NCBI RefSeq assembly: GCF_002160015.1
Contig: NZ_NFJT01000012.1
Span: 1-64,000 of the forward strand
DNA from: Anaerofilum sp. An201
GTDB lineage: Bacteria; Bacillota; Clostridia; Oscillospirales; Ruminococcaceae
Direction: 5' to 3'
DNA: 64,000 bases
Within the stretch, counting starts at the first letter, position 1. Every line of letters begins with the position of its first letter. The position numbers and the translations under genes were made by a program. This document shows positions 53,246 to 61,186 of this stretch, in pieces. The notes beneath the pieces are model-generated. The model ran no database searches. It was not told where the DNA came from and was given only the letters and a program-made list of their open reading frames with translations.

Positions 53246-53252
53246 AAAGCTC

Positions 53253-53296
53253 CGCTGCAAGCCGTTTTCGCCGGTTTGCAGCGTTTTTTATTTTTC
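53253..53296 (+). terminator. Terminator after tRNA-Arg
   Basis: Stem CGCTGCAA-CCG / CGG-TTGCAGCG (53253-53283) followed by TTTTTTATTTTTC. Confidence 0.85.
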
Positions 53297-53299
53297 TTC

Positions 53300-53415
53300 T
53301 CCCGGCCTGCCGCTCGTTTGAGGCCGGGAGGATTTTATGCGCTGCTATGTATATCCTGCTAAGAAGAAACGAACGATTTCCACGTCCTTGCTAAGAAAAA
53401 TCCCATCTTTGCTAA
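53300..53415. repeat. Hairpin and GCTAA repeats between tRNA and integrase
   Basis: A perfect stem TCCCGGCCT / AGGCCGGGA (53300-53329) is followed by three copies of (T)GCTAA at 53358, 53390 and 53411, two with AAGAA-like flanks. Such repeats near an attachment site can be arm-type binding sites for a tyrosine integrase; this is inference. Confidence 0.4.
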
Positions 53416-53430
53416 TTGGAGTTTTCGGAC

Positions 53431-54825
53431 TTACCTGCCGCCCGGTGCCGCCGAGAGCAGCGCAGCCAGGGTATTTGCCAGTTCCGGCGACTGCCGGAGC
53501 TGTTCCACCAGGGCCTCCAGGTCGAGCGTCGCCGGTGCCGGTTCCTTCGGCTCCTCCGGCGGGCGGACCGCCCGAAGATCTGGCTTGGCATAGAAGGCGC
53601 TCTCAAACTTCTGGGCGTTGATCTTGCGGTCCTCGTCCAGGATATGGGCATACACGCTGGTAATCATGTCGATCTCCGCATGGCCCGTGTCGCCCTGGGT
53701 AGCCTTCAGGTCGCCGTGGTTCAGTTTCAGCTTGTAGGTGGTGCTGGAATGACGGAGGGAATGAAAGACCACCCTGGGCAGCCCTGCCTTCTCCCGCAGC
53801 TTCTCAAATTCCTTCAGGATGATGCGGTCCTCGCAGGGTCGGCCGTTGGGCAGCGCCACTACCAGGTCATAATCCTGATACTCGTCACCGAGAAAGCCCC
53901 GCAGCTCATCCTGGGCTTTCTTCCATTCCCGCAGGATGTAGGCCAGCGTCTTGGGCAGCCACACCTTGCGGATACTGGAATCCGTCTTGGGCTTTTTCAG
54001 AATTACCCTGGTGCTGGTGTTGGGAAACAGCGGCGTAAAGATGTGGTAGACATCCTTCTGCCCCAACATCTCAATGGCCCGCTTGGAGGCCCGCGCCAGC
54101 TCCTTGTCGATGAAAACATAGGCGTTGTCATCGGCAATATCGTCATCGGAGATGTGGACATTGTTCCAGGTCAGCCCCAGGATCTCACCCATCCGCAGGG
54201 AGCAGGCAAAGGACAGGTTCATCGCTACATAGAGCTTGCTGTCCGTACACTGATCCAGGGCGGTGCGGATCATATCGGCGGTCCAGATGTCCCGCTTCTT
54301 ATACTCCGTCTTGGGCAGAACCACGTTGTCAAAGGGGTTCTTGGCGATCAGCTCCCACCGTACTGCCTGCTTGAAAGCGCAGCGCAGGAGCTTGATGATC
54401 TTCTCGATGGTGGCGTTAGTGACCAGGTCTGTCTTTGCATGATGGGTCCTGGTATTCACCGCCGGGGTTTTTTGCAGGGTCTGAATGTACTTGTCCACTA
54501 CCCGCGGGGTGACATCCTGCACCTTCATATCCCCGATGATGGGGTTGATGTAGTTGGCAATCAGCGAGTTTTGGCTGTCGTACATGGACACGCCCCACTT
54601 CTTTTCCCCATAAAGAGAAACAAAGTCCAAAAGAAATTCTGCGATGGTCTGGTTGCTGGGCGGAAGGAAGGTCCCCGTGAACTGCTGATTTTCCACCTCC
54701 GCCTTGCGCTTCAATGCGTCCTGGTAAGAGGTGCGGGTCTCCCATTTCTGCCGGGTCTCGCCATTTTCATCCGTATAGTTGTATACGATGGAATAATTCT
54801 TTTTCCGTTTGATAATCGAAGCCAT
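53431..54825 (-). CDS. int: Tyrosine-family integrase
   Basis: 464 residues. Arm-binding N-terminus, SAM-like core-binding domain (about 58-165), and catalytic domain with R211 (CSLRMGEILGL), H355-x-x-R358 (HSLRHSS), H382 (TGHAEIDM) and nucleophile Y392 (SVYAH). A Pro/Glu-rich C-terminal tail of about 45 residues is extra. AAAGGAAG precedes ATG 54825. It is transcribed toward the tRNA-Arg, as usual for elements in tRNA genes. Confidence 0.95.
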   Translation of the reverse strand: MASIIKRKKNYSIVYNYTDENGETRQKWETRTSYQDALKRKAEVENQQFTGTFLPPSNQTIAEFLLDFVSLYGEKKWGVSMYDSQNSLIANYINPIIGDMKVQDVTPRVVDKYIQTLQKTPAVNTRTHHAKTDLVTNATIEKIIKLLRCAFKQAVRWELIAKNPFDNVVLPKTEYKKRDIWTADMIRTALDQCTDSKLYVAMNLSFACSLRMGEILGLTWNNVHISDDDIADDNAYVFIDKELARASKRAIEMLGQKDVYHIFTPLFPNTSTRVILKKPKTDSSIRKVWLPKTLAYILREWKKAQDELRGFLGDEYQDYDLVVALPNGRPCEDRIILKEFEKLREKAGLPRVVFHSLRHSSTTYKLKLNHGDLKATQGDTGHAEIDMITSVYAHILDEDRKINAQKFESAFYAKPDLRAVRPPEEPKEPAPATLDLEALVEQLRQSPELANTLAALLSAAPGGR

Positions 54826-54845
54826 AACGATACTTCCTTTCTAAG

Positions 54846-55052
54846 TCATAGGTCAAGTGACTCCAGCCACTCATCGAATGACCGCTTGGAAATGCGTATG
54901 GCGTTGCCAATTCGTACGATCTTAAAGTGTCCTTCCTTTACGAGAAGATAAGCGGATGTGCGGCCAATACCCAGGATTTGAGTAATGTCCTCTACCGTAT
55001 AAGTTCTTCGCTCGGGGGACTCCTTCTTCGTACCGTTCCATGCTTGTGACAT
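54846..55052 (-). CDS. xis: Excisionase-like HTH protein
   Basis: 68 residues with a winged HTH of the HTH_17 type: YTVEDITQILGIGRTSAYLLVKEGHFKIVRIGNAIRISKRSFDEWLE. AGAAAGGGGG precedes the ATG. It lies 20 bases upstream of int and would direct excision. Confidence 0.9.
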   Translation of the reverse strand: MSQAWNGTKKESPERRTYTVEDITQILGIGRTSAYLLVKEGHFKIVRIGNAIRISKRSFDEWLESLDL

Positions 55053-55078
55053 GGCAACCCCCTTTCTAATGCAAGAAC

Positions 55079-55127
55079 GGCGCGTTGAAGGAAAGTCATA
55101 ACTTGCCTATCCTCATTCTAACGCGCC
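55079..55127. repeat. Inverted repeat upstream of xis
   Basis: GGCGCGTT (55079-55086) and AACGCGCC (55120-55127), 33 bases apart, just before the xis-int genes. Possible regulatory or Xis/Int-binding dyad. Confidence 0.45.
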
Positions 55128-55576
55128 ATTCCGGGTTTGTCTGCTGCTAATCAAAAAGTTTATGAATTATCCATAAACTCAAAAGCAACAGGATTACTTA
55201 AAAAGAAAGAGGCAGAAAACGGATGGCTGCTGGCCGCAGCTCCACGGGAATTTCACCCCGGCCCATGCTGATGGGTGCGGCGCACGATGCTTTGTGGGCG
55301 TCCAATGCGCGAGTCTCATTATCCTGCCTGCGCATCCTCGCCCACAGGCTGCCACACCTGTTTTACGGCTCGGTTTTGTTGCTCACCTGTTTGGTAGGGG
55401 TCCCGTCCTGCGGACTTGCAACAGGGTCATGGCGCACCGGCCGACCGGCTCCACACAGACAGATCGTATCCGTCTGCCTTATGCTGCGCCGGAGGCCTCC
55501 CGCCGGGCTTTCTTTGTCAAGGAGCGATACAGGGCACCACATGGAAAGGGGGAAACACGCAGCGCCCGGCCCTGAA
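55128..55576. other. 450-base region without a supported gene
   Basis: It separates xis from the HTH_16 gene. It is GC-richer than the transport cargo and has several short inverted repeats (for example GCCGGTGCGCC / GGCCGACCGGC near 55434-55451). Open frames here lack ribosome sites and recognisable domains. It might carry a non-coding RNA or the element's regulatory region. Confidence 0.4.
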
Positions 55577-55819
55577 TCAGCTCAGGTCAAAATTCAGGAT
55601 GGAGATAATCAGCTTCGTTTCCAGCCGCCTGCGCATATCTTCATCCACCAAGGAGTGAGGAAAGCCGTTTTTGTCATAGCTTGTCCTCATGGACAGCGCA
55701 GCAATATAGCCGGAATAGTGCTGGATCACCCGGTTTACCGCTTCGGGATTGCCTCCGACAGCGGCAGCGATCACCGGATAAGGGATCAGTGACGCCCGCA
55801 TATTCGCAGATTTAGTCAT
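55577..55819 (-). CDS. Conjugative-element HTH_16 protein (Tn916/Tn1549 type)
   Basis: 80 residues: LIPYPVIAAAVGGNPEAVNRVIQHYSGYIAALS and DEDMRRRLETKLIISILNFDL, the helix-turn-helix family found with sigma-like proteins in Tn916-like elements. ATG 55819 has GGAGGTG 6 bases upstream and overlaps the end of the sigma-like gene by eight bases. Confidence 0.88.
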   Translation of the reverse strand: MTKSANMRASLIPYPVIAAAVGGNPEAVNRVIQHYSGYIAALSMRTSYDKNGFPHSLVDEDMRRRLETKLIISILNFDLS

Positions 55820-56360
55820 CCGCTTCACCTCCCATCAGCTCCTTCAGCAGCCGATAGGCTTTTTGCCTGCGGGTGTTGACCGTCCGGCGGGCCATGTTCA
55901 TGTACTCGGCGATCTCGCGATCTACCATGTTCAGGAACCAGTGCATCATAAAGATGTCCCGGTCCTCCTGGGACAGCGCCAGAAGCGCCTCGGCCAGCCG
56001 GTCATCCTCGATCAGAATCACGGCCCCTCCCACAGGGAAGGTCGTGTATTCCCATGAGTAGCGGTCATAAACCGCAAGCTGGGCCATTGCATCCTCCGGC
56101 AGCTCGCTGAGTGAGACCTCACGCCGGCTCCGTTTCCGAAGCTGCGTGTAAGCGTTCATTGCTTCATTCTTGATGGATCTCTTGCAGTAGCTGTCAAAGG
56201 CGTGCTGCTTATGCTCGTAGTGGCGGTCAGGTTTCAAGTTCTCACCTCCCTTCGTGCCGGGAGGCAGTTCTTTTCTTCCCCTTTCGCCCACTACTGTTAT
56301 GGCAATGCCGCCATTTGGCTGATTTCCCGCATTTATATTAAATTTTTCTTTGCCGCTCAT
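55812..56360 (-). CDS. Conjugative-element sigma-70-like regulator
   Basis: 182 residues. The C-terminal 70 residues form a sigma region 4 HTH (ALLALSQEDRDIFMMHWFLNMVDREIAEYMNMARRTVNTRRQKAYRLLKELM); the N-terminal part includes KQHAFDSYCKRSIKNEAMNAYTQ, typical of the element-borne sigma-like family. CGAAAGGAG precedes ATG 56360. Probably regulates element transfer genes with the HTH_16 partner. Confidence 0.88.
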   Translation of the reverse strand: MSGKEKFNINAGNQPNGGIAITVVGERGRKELPPGTKGGENLKPDRHYEHKQHAFDSYCKRSIKNEAMNAYTQLRKRSRREVSLSELPEDAMAQLAVYDRYSWEYTTFPVGGAVILIEDDRLAEALLALSQEDRDIFMMHWFLNMVDREIAEYMNMARRTVNTRRQKAYRLLKELMGGEADD

Positions 56361-56373
56361 AATTGGCTCCTTT

Positions 56374-56407
56374 CGTTTCGTTCAGGTTGACAGGCCGGAA
56401 CGAAACG
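56374..56407 (-). promoter_or_regulatory. Hairpin next to the sigma-like gene's ribosome site
   Basis: CGTTTCGTTC (56374-56383) and GAACGAAACG (56398-56407). In the minus-strand mRNA the 3' arm runs straight into AAAGGAG, so the stem could limit ribosome access. Confidence 0.45.
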
Positions 56408-56489
56408 AGGCGGGGAGCGGCAGCCCACGCCCAGGCGCAGGCGGTCACGGGGACGGGCTTTGTTGGATATGAGCCGCAGTATATAAAAA

Positions 56490-56692
56490 GCGAGCCATAA
56501 CTCACTTTCATGAGCATGGCTCGCTGCTGCGTTATTGGAATATTTTTCGTAGTGGCATGGGCGTCCGCCGCATAAGCGGTAAACCCCGCCTTATTTTGAC
56601 CTCCTTTGTGTTGGCGCTCTCATCCATATCTCCCTTTACTCCGAAATATGAGTTATAACTCACTTTACATGAGTTCTATGGTTATTTATACG
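56490..56692. promoter_or_regulatory. Operator-promoter region of the HTH repressor
   Basis: Two related dyads: AACTCA-N6-TGAGCA (56499-56516, within a larger stem GCGAGCCAT / ATGGCTCGC at 56490-56524) and AACTCA-N7-TGAGTT (56657-56675), preceded by palindrome GAGTTATAACTC (56650-56661). A promoter TTTACA (56664-56669), 17-base spacer, TATACG (56687-56692) overlaps the second dyad. This fits autorepression by the HTH protein at 56733 and control of the divergent sigma-like gene. Confidence 0.65.
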
Positions 56693-56732
56693 AGCGGAAG
56701 CACACCCTACAATGATGTAGAGGTGATGTGTA

Positions 56733-57062
56733 GTGAACAATCCGCTGGATCTATTTGCATGGAAGGTGCGGTCAGAACGGAAGCGCCGGCATCTGACGCA
56801 GAAGCAGTTAGCTGAACGCCTCGGTATGAACCCCCGCACGATCATAGATTTGGAGACCTGCCAGAGTAATCCGAAATTTGAAACGGTGGTCCTTGTCGCC
56901 AAAGAACTGAATATCAGCGTGGACGCCGCCATCTTCCCGGAAATGGTAAATCAGACAGTCTCGAAAACAGTTGTGGACTTCTTTGCCGGGAAAAGCGAAG
57001 CAGAGATCGAAAAATTTATCGCGCTCTGCAAACAGGCGGAAACCTTCCAGAAAGACGAGTAA
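56733..57062 (+). CDS. XRE-family HTH repressor
   Basis: 109 residues with a classical HTH_3 domain in the first 65 residues (RSERKRRHLTQKQLAERLGMNPRTIIDLETCQSNPKFET) and a helical C-terminal part. The start is GTG 56733 with AGAGGTGAT upstream. It faces away from the sigma-like gene across the operator region and is probably the element's repressor. Confidence 0.88.
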   Translation: MNNPLDLFAWKVRSERKRRHLTQKQLAERLGMNPRTIIDLETCQSNPKFETVVLVAKELNISVDAAIFPEMVNQTVSKTVVDFFAGKSEAEIEKFIALCKQAETFQKDE

Positions 57063-57105
57063 CGCGGTCGGGTTCGATGTGCCCGGCCGCGTTACTGTTT
57101 TACCC
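57059..57105 (+). terminator. Terminator of the HTH repressor gene
   Basis: Stem GTAACGCGG-CGGG / CCCG-CCGCGTTAC (57059-57095), then TGTTTTACC. It includes the stop codon. Confidence 0.8.
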
Positions 57106-57123
57106 GTCTGCTATGCGGGCATA

Positions 57124-57495
57124 TCATTCTTTTTTTGTTTTATAGGCATCGCGCAGATGCTCGAAGGATTCCTGGCTGATGACATGCTCCATCCGGCAGG
57201 CGTCCCGTTCCGCTGTTTCCGGGTCTACGCCGGCTTCAATCAGTCGGTCAGTAAAGAAGCGGTGCTTTTCGTAGATCCGCTCCGCCACTTCCTGGCCCAC
57301 ATCGGTCAGATGCAGGAAATAGTCGCTGTCCATTGTCAGGAACCCCCCGTCCCGCAGGGTCGCCACCGCATGGCACACGCTGGGCTTTGTGACCTCCAGG
57401 TGCCGGGCAACATCCACGGAGCGCACCATGCCCATCTTTTTATGAAGAACAAGTATGGCCTCCAGATAGTCCTCCCCGGACGCATGAAGTTTCAT
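57124..57495 (-). CDS. DtxR/MntR-family metal-dependent repressor
   Basis: 123 residues, a two-domain short form without SH3. HTH: VRSVDVARHLEVTKPSVCHAVATLRDGGFL. Metal ligands align one position after those of MntR: D9, E12, H78, E103 and H104, but the MntR E99 position is C100, as in the Cys-containing site of DtxR. So metal choice (Fe or Mn) is open. Last gene of the transport operon, 19 bases after an ABC gene. It should sense metal and repress the operon. Confidence 0.88.
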   Translation of the reverse strand: MKLHASGEDYLEAILVLHKKMGMVRSVDVARHLEVTKPSVCHAVATLRDGGFLTMDSDYFLHLTDVGQEVAERIYEKHRFFTDRLIEAGVDPETAERDACRMEHVISQESFEHLRDAYKTKKE

Positions 57496-57514
57496 CAGTA
57501 CCTCCTTTTATGAA

Positions 57515-59263
57515 TTAAACGCTTAACTTCCAATTTGCAGAAGCTGTCTGCAAATCGACCAGCCTACGATAGAGGCCATTTTCTTTCATAAGTTCTTCGT
57601 GAGTTCCGTTTTCGGCTACAATACCATCTGACAATACAACGATACTATCGGCAGCCTCCACCGTCCTCATTCTATGAGCGATAATAAGAACCGTCTTGCC
57701 TTTTACCAGCCTGGATATTGCATTTTGAATTTCTGTTTCATTGTCTACGTCAAGAGAGGCAGTAGCTTCATCCAAAAGAATAACAGGAGCGTCTTTCAAA
57801 AGAGCGCGTGCGATAGAAAGTCGCTGGCATTCACCGCCTGATAACGTAGAACCGTTTTCTCCAATCACTGTCTGATAGCCGTCCGGCAATTTTGAAATAA
57901 ATTCATCACACTGCGCTGCTTTAGCTGCGGCAATCACTTCCTCGTCCGTTGCGTCCTTTTTACCGACACGAATATTTTCCATGATGGTGTTATTAAACAG
58001 CACAACATCTTGAAAAACGATAGAGAAGTTTTTCATCAACATGGTTGAATTTAGCGGAGCAATATCGGTTCCGCCCAACAGTATTCTTCCTCCGTCCAGA
58101 GGATAAAATTTGGCTGCCAGTTTTGCGACTGTACTTTTGCCGCCGCCGGACGGGCCAACCAATGCTGTGACCTGTCCCTGCTTTGCAGTAAACGAAACAT
58201 CCCTCAGTACCGGTTTGCCCTTTTCGTAAGAAAACTGGACATGATCGAATGTAATATCGTACCCATTTGTATGGATATTCTTCTCGCCGGTTTCTTCCGG
58301 GTATTCTTCTATTTCTTTCAAGCGGTTTACCTGAAGCTGCACAGAAAACAGCTCTGCCATATTTGACATCGCCCCGGAAAGCGGATCGTACAGGCGGGAG
58401 GCAGCAATCAAAAACAGAATATAGGTAAACAGAGAGGTATCTCCACTTACCACAAGACTATTACCTACTACAATCACCGTTGCCAAACCGAGCCGTAAAA
58501 ACATCTGGCCGGTTGTCAGCAGACTTGCCGTTGTCATTTCGGATGAAATCTGTGCTTTTTCCGCAGCATCCATCTTTGCGTCCAATTTGTGAAGATAATC
58601 TTCTTCCTGATTGCAAGCTTTTATATCCTGTACGGTTTCCAAACATTCCTGAATGCCTTCTGCAAGCTCCAGTCTTGCGTTCATGTGCTTTTTGCTGAGT
58701 TTTTCCTGCCATTTCCGTGACAGAATAACGATTGCAAATGAAATCGGGGCTACCCAGAGAAGAGCCAGGCCCATTTGCCAGTTGAAAATCAGCAAACCGA
58801 TACAAACAATCCCCGTAGAGATAACTGCTCCAAAGAATTGCGGAACCGTATGGGAAAATGCGTGCTCAAAGTTTGCACAGTCTCCCATAATAGTGCTTGT
58901 CAGGTCAGCAAGATCACGCTGGTGGAAGAAGGTCAGCGGAAGGGTGCGCAATTTTTCCGCAAGACCGATACGCCTCCTTGCACTTTCGTCATACGTTCCG
59001 AGATATGCTGCGGTGTACTGGCAATAATGAAAAATAAAAACAACAGCTAAAATCACAATTCCAATCACAGTGTAAACGGCGGCACTGATCTCTGGTGCAC
59101 TCGCTCCCAAAACAGGCGCAAGAAGCTGATTGAGGACGATAGCCAGAAGAATAACAGGAAACATAAGGCTGATATTGGCCAGCACCGAATAAACGATCCC
59201 TTTTATCAGGTCTTTTGCACCCTGATCGCTTAACGCATACTTCTTTTTTAACGCCTTAATCAT
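57515..59263 (-). CDS. Exporter-fold ABC half-transporter (YbtQ/IrtB-like)
   Basis: 582 residues: six-TM domain (about 20-310) and ATPase with Walker A GPSGGGKST, signature LSGGECQRLSIARALL and Walker B VILLDEATASLD. ATG 59263 has AAGGAGG 9 bases upstream and overlaps the end of the partner gene by eight bases. With that partner it forms a heterodimer; in YbtPQ and IrtAB such pairs import metal-siderophore complexes. Confidence 0.9.
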   Translation of the reverse strand: MIKALKKKYALSDQGAKDLIKGIVYSVLANISLMFPVILLAIVLNQLLAPVLGASAPEISAAVYTVIGIVILAVVFIFHYCQYTAAYLGTYDESARRRIGLAEKLRTLPLTFFHQRDLADLTSTIMGDCANFEHAFSHTVPQFFGAVISTGIVCIGLLIFNWQMGLALLWVAPISFAIVILSRKWQEKLSKKHMNARLELAEGIQECLETVQDIKACNQEEDYLHKLDAKMDAAEKAQISSEMTTASLLTTGQMFLRLGLATVIVVGNSLVVSGDTSLFTYILFLIAASRLYDPLSGAMSNMAELFSVQLQVNRLKEIEEYPEETGEKNIHTNGYDITFDHVQFSYEKGKPVLRDVSFTAKQGQVTALVGPSGGGKSTVAKLAAKFYPLDGGRILLGGTDIAPLNSTMLMKNFSIVFQDVVLFNNTIMENIRVGKKDATDEEVIAAAKAAQCDEFISKLPDGYQTVIGENGSTLSGGECQRLSIARALLKDAPVILLDEATASLDVDNETEIQNAISRLVKGKTVLIIAHRMRTVEAADSIVVLSDGIVAENGTHEELMKENGLYRRLVDLQTASANWKLSV

Positions 59264-61064
59264 GCTGCTCATCCTCCTTTCCGACCTTCCAGGCAATCGA
59301 GGTTTGGTAATCCTTCCACATAGAAGAATAAATACCATTTAAGGCTACCAATTCTTCATGCGTACCTCTTTCTGCAATCTGCCCCTCCTTGAACACCAGG
59401 ATAAGGTCTGCGTCTTGTATCGTAGAGAGCCGGTGGGCAATCATCAGAACCGTTTTGTTTTGGGTCAGCCGCTCAAAAGCGAGCTGTATCTGATGTTCAT
59501 TTTCGGCATCTGCAAATGCTGTGGCTTCATCCAGTACAATAATAGGGGCGTCTTTTAAGATTGCCCTTGCAAGAGCAATCCTTTGATTTTCACCTCCTGA
59601 GAGATATGTGCCTCCTGTTCCAACGAGCGTATCAAGCCCATCCGGGAGGCGGTCAATAATATCTTTGCATTGTGCTTCATCAGCCGCTTTCAGGACTTCT
59701 TCCCTGGTAGCGTCCGGGCGGGCCGCCTTAATATTATTCAGCAAGGTGTCCTTGAACAGACGGGTATTCTGAAACACGAAAGCAACTCTTTTCATCAGTT
59801 CATGCTTCTCAATATTGCGTACATCCACGCCGCCAATCGTAACGGAACCTGACTGAACATCATAAAATCGGGGAATGAGGCTTGCCGCTGTACTTTTACC
59901 GCTGCCGGAGGCACCAACAAGCGCCACTGTTTTTCCTGTCGGAACCTCAAAGCTGATATGGTCTAAGGCCTTCTCTTTGGCACCTGGATAGGCGAAGGAA
60001 ACATCCGAAAACACAATCGAAGCGTCTGCCGGGATCAGGGGCTGTTCTGGTTCCTTCAAGGGCTGTTCCTGCAAAATTTCATCCACCCGGCTGACTGCGC
60101 TTTTAGCCGCCATAAGCTGCTCGCTGGCAAACATGATACGGTTCATCATAGTTGCACAGACCGGAGTAAACAAACTGTAAAACAGAAAATCCAGCACAGC
60201 ATTTTCGTAAGCTGCCTGGCCGCTGACCCCGGACAAAATAAACATGGCGACTGGAATAAGTAAAACAAATGTGCCGTTCAGTGTTACTGTAAATCCAGTA
60301 AGAGGAATACGGCATTTTAAGGCATACCCGGAAGCAAATTTTTCGTATTCTTCTATTGCAGCGTGAAAATTTTTGAAGGAATAAATAGTTTGCTGAAATA
60401 CTTTTACAACAGGAATACCGCGAATATATTCCACAGCTTCTTTATTCATTGTTTCCAGTGCAGTCATATACTTGCCCATAAACTGCGCATTATCTCCGCC
60501 CATCATCTGTTTGAGAAAGATGACACTGATTCCCATAGGTATCAGGCAGCAAATTCCCAGCCGCCAGTCAAAAAGGAAAATCAAAATAATGACGGCAACC
60601 GGCATAACTGCGGCTCCGGTCAGATCGGGAAGCTGATGGGCCAGAAATCCTTCTGTAAGTCCTGCATTGTCATCAATGATTTTTCTGAGCCGTCCGCTTG
60701 CATTTTGGCTGAAATACCCCAACGGCAGCGTCACGATATGATGAATTGCAGATTTTCTCATATTGGTGGCTGTACGAAACGCCGCCAGATGAGTACAGTT
60801 CAGGGCGATAAAATAAATTAAAATGCTTGCCGCTGCAAACACAACCGCCATCCACGCATAATGGGCGCTCCCCGTTGCAAGAGATATATCCCCGGCAGCA
60901 AAAGCCTGGATTAAATCGCGGATGACGAGCCAAATGCAAACAAAAGGCAGCATAGATAAAATGGTACTGATCCCGGAGAGAACACATCCCAAAACGGTCA
61001 AAACATGGAATTTCCCTGCATATCCGAACATTCTGGACAGTTCTCCATTTTTTTGCTTATCCAT
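59256..61064 (-). CDS. Exporter-fold ABC half-transporter (YbtP/IrtA-like)
   Basis: 602 residues: TM domain (about 15-300) and ATPase with GASGSGKST, LSGGENQRIALARAIL and VLDEATAFADAENE. The start ATG 61064 is 8 bases after AAAGGAG. The frame stays open 42 codons further up to an ATG at 61190 that overlaps the ECF ATPase stop (ATGA), but that start has no ribosome site and the extra residues do not look like the family. Confidence 0.88.
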   Translation of the reverse strand: MDKQKNGELSRMFGYAGKFHVLTVLGCVLSGISTILSMLPFVCIWLVIRDLIQAFAAGDISLATGSAHYAWMAVVFAAASILIYFIALNCTHLAAFRTATNMRKSAIHHIVTLPLGYFSQNASGRLRKIIDDNAGLTEGFLAHQLPDLTGAAVMPVAVIILIFLFDWRLGICCLIPMGISVIFLKQMMGGDNAQFMGKYMTALETMNKEAVEYIRGIPVVKVFQQTIYSFKNFHAAIEEYEKFASGYALKCRIPLTGFTVTLNGTFVLLIPVAMFILSGVSGQAAYENAVLDFLFYSLFTPVCATMMNRIMFASEQLMAAKSAVSRVDEILQEQPLKEPEQPLIPADASIVFSDVSFAYPGAKEKALDHISFEVPTGKTVALVGASGSGKSTAASLIPRFYDVQSGSVTIGGVDVRNIEKHELMKRVAFVFQNTRLFKDTLLNNIKAARPDATREEVLKAADEAQCKDIIDRLPDGLDTLVGTGGTYLSGGENQRIALARAILKDAPIIVLDEATAFADAENEHQIQLAFERLTQNKTVLMIAHRLSTIQDADLILVFKEGQIAERGTHEELVALNGIYSSMWKDYQTSIAWKVGKEDEQHD

Positions 61065-61083
61065 AAGCAAGGCTCCTTTCGCA

Positions 61084-61121
61084 ATAATAGACGGGTTAGC
61101 ATCTTCTAACCCGTCTATTAT
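61084..61121 (-). promoter_or_regulatory. 16-bp hairpin holding a candidate metal box
   Basis: Perfect arms ATAATAGACGGGTTAG (61084-61099) and its complement (61106-61121). The centre GTTAG-N6-CTAAC is the same dyad as at 63983-63998. It lies in the 122-base gap before the YbtP-like gene and could be an operator, an mRNA processing stem or both. Confidence 0.65.
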
Positions 61122-61186
61122 CATAAAATCATTCGGTTGTTTCTGCCACTCCATACAGAGCGTATCTATCCAATCAGACACATAAT

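Noticed and set aside
52814-53246. Two short minus-strand open frames over the tRNA array
   Set aside because: They translate the reverse complement of the tRNA and tRNA-like units (RRTLYPxEL, SRLERAT-type text), a common artefact of tRNA genes.
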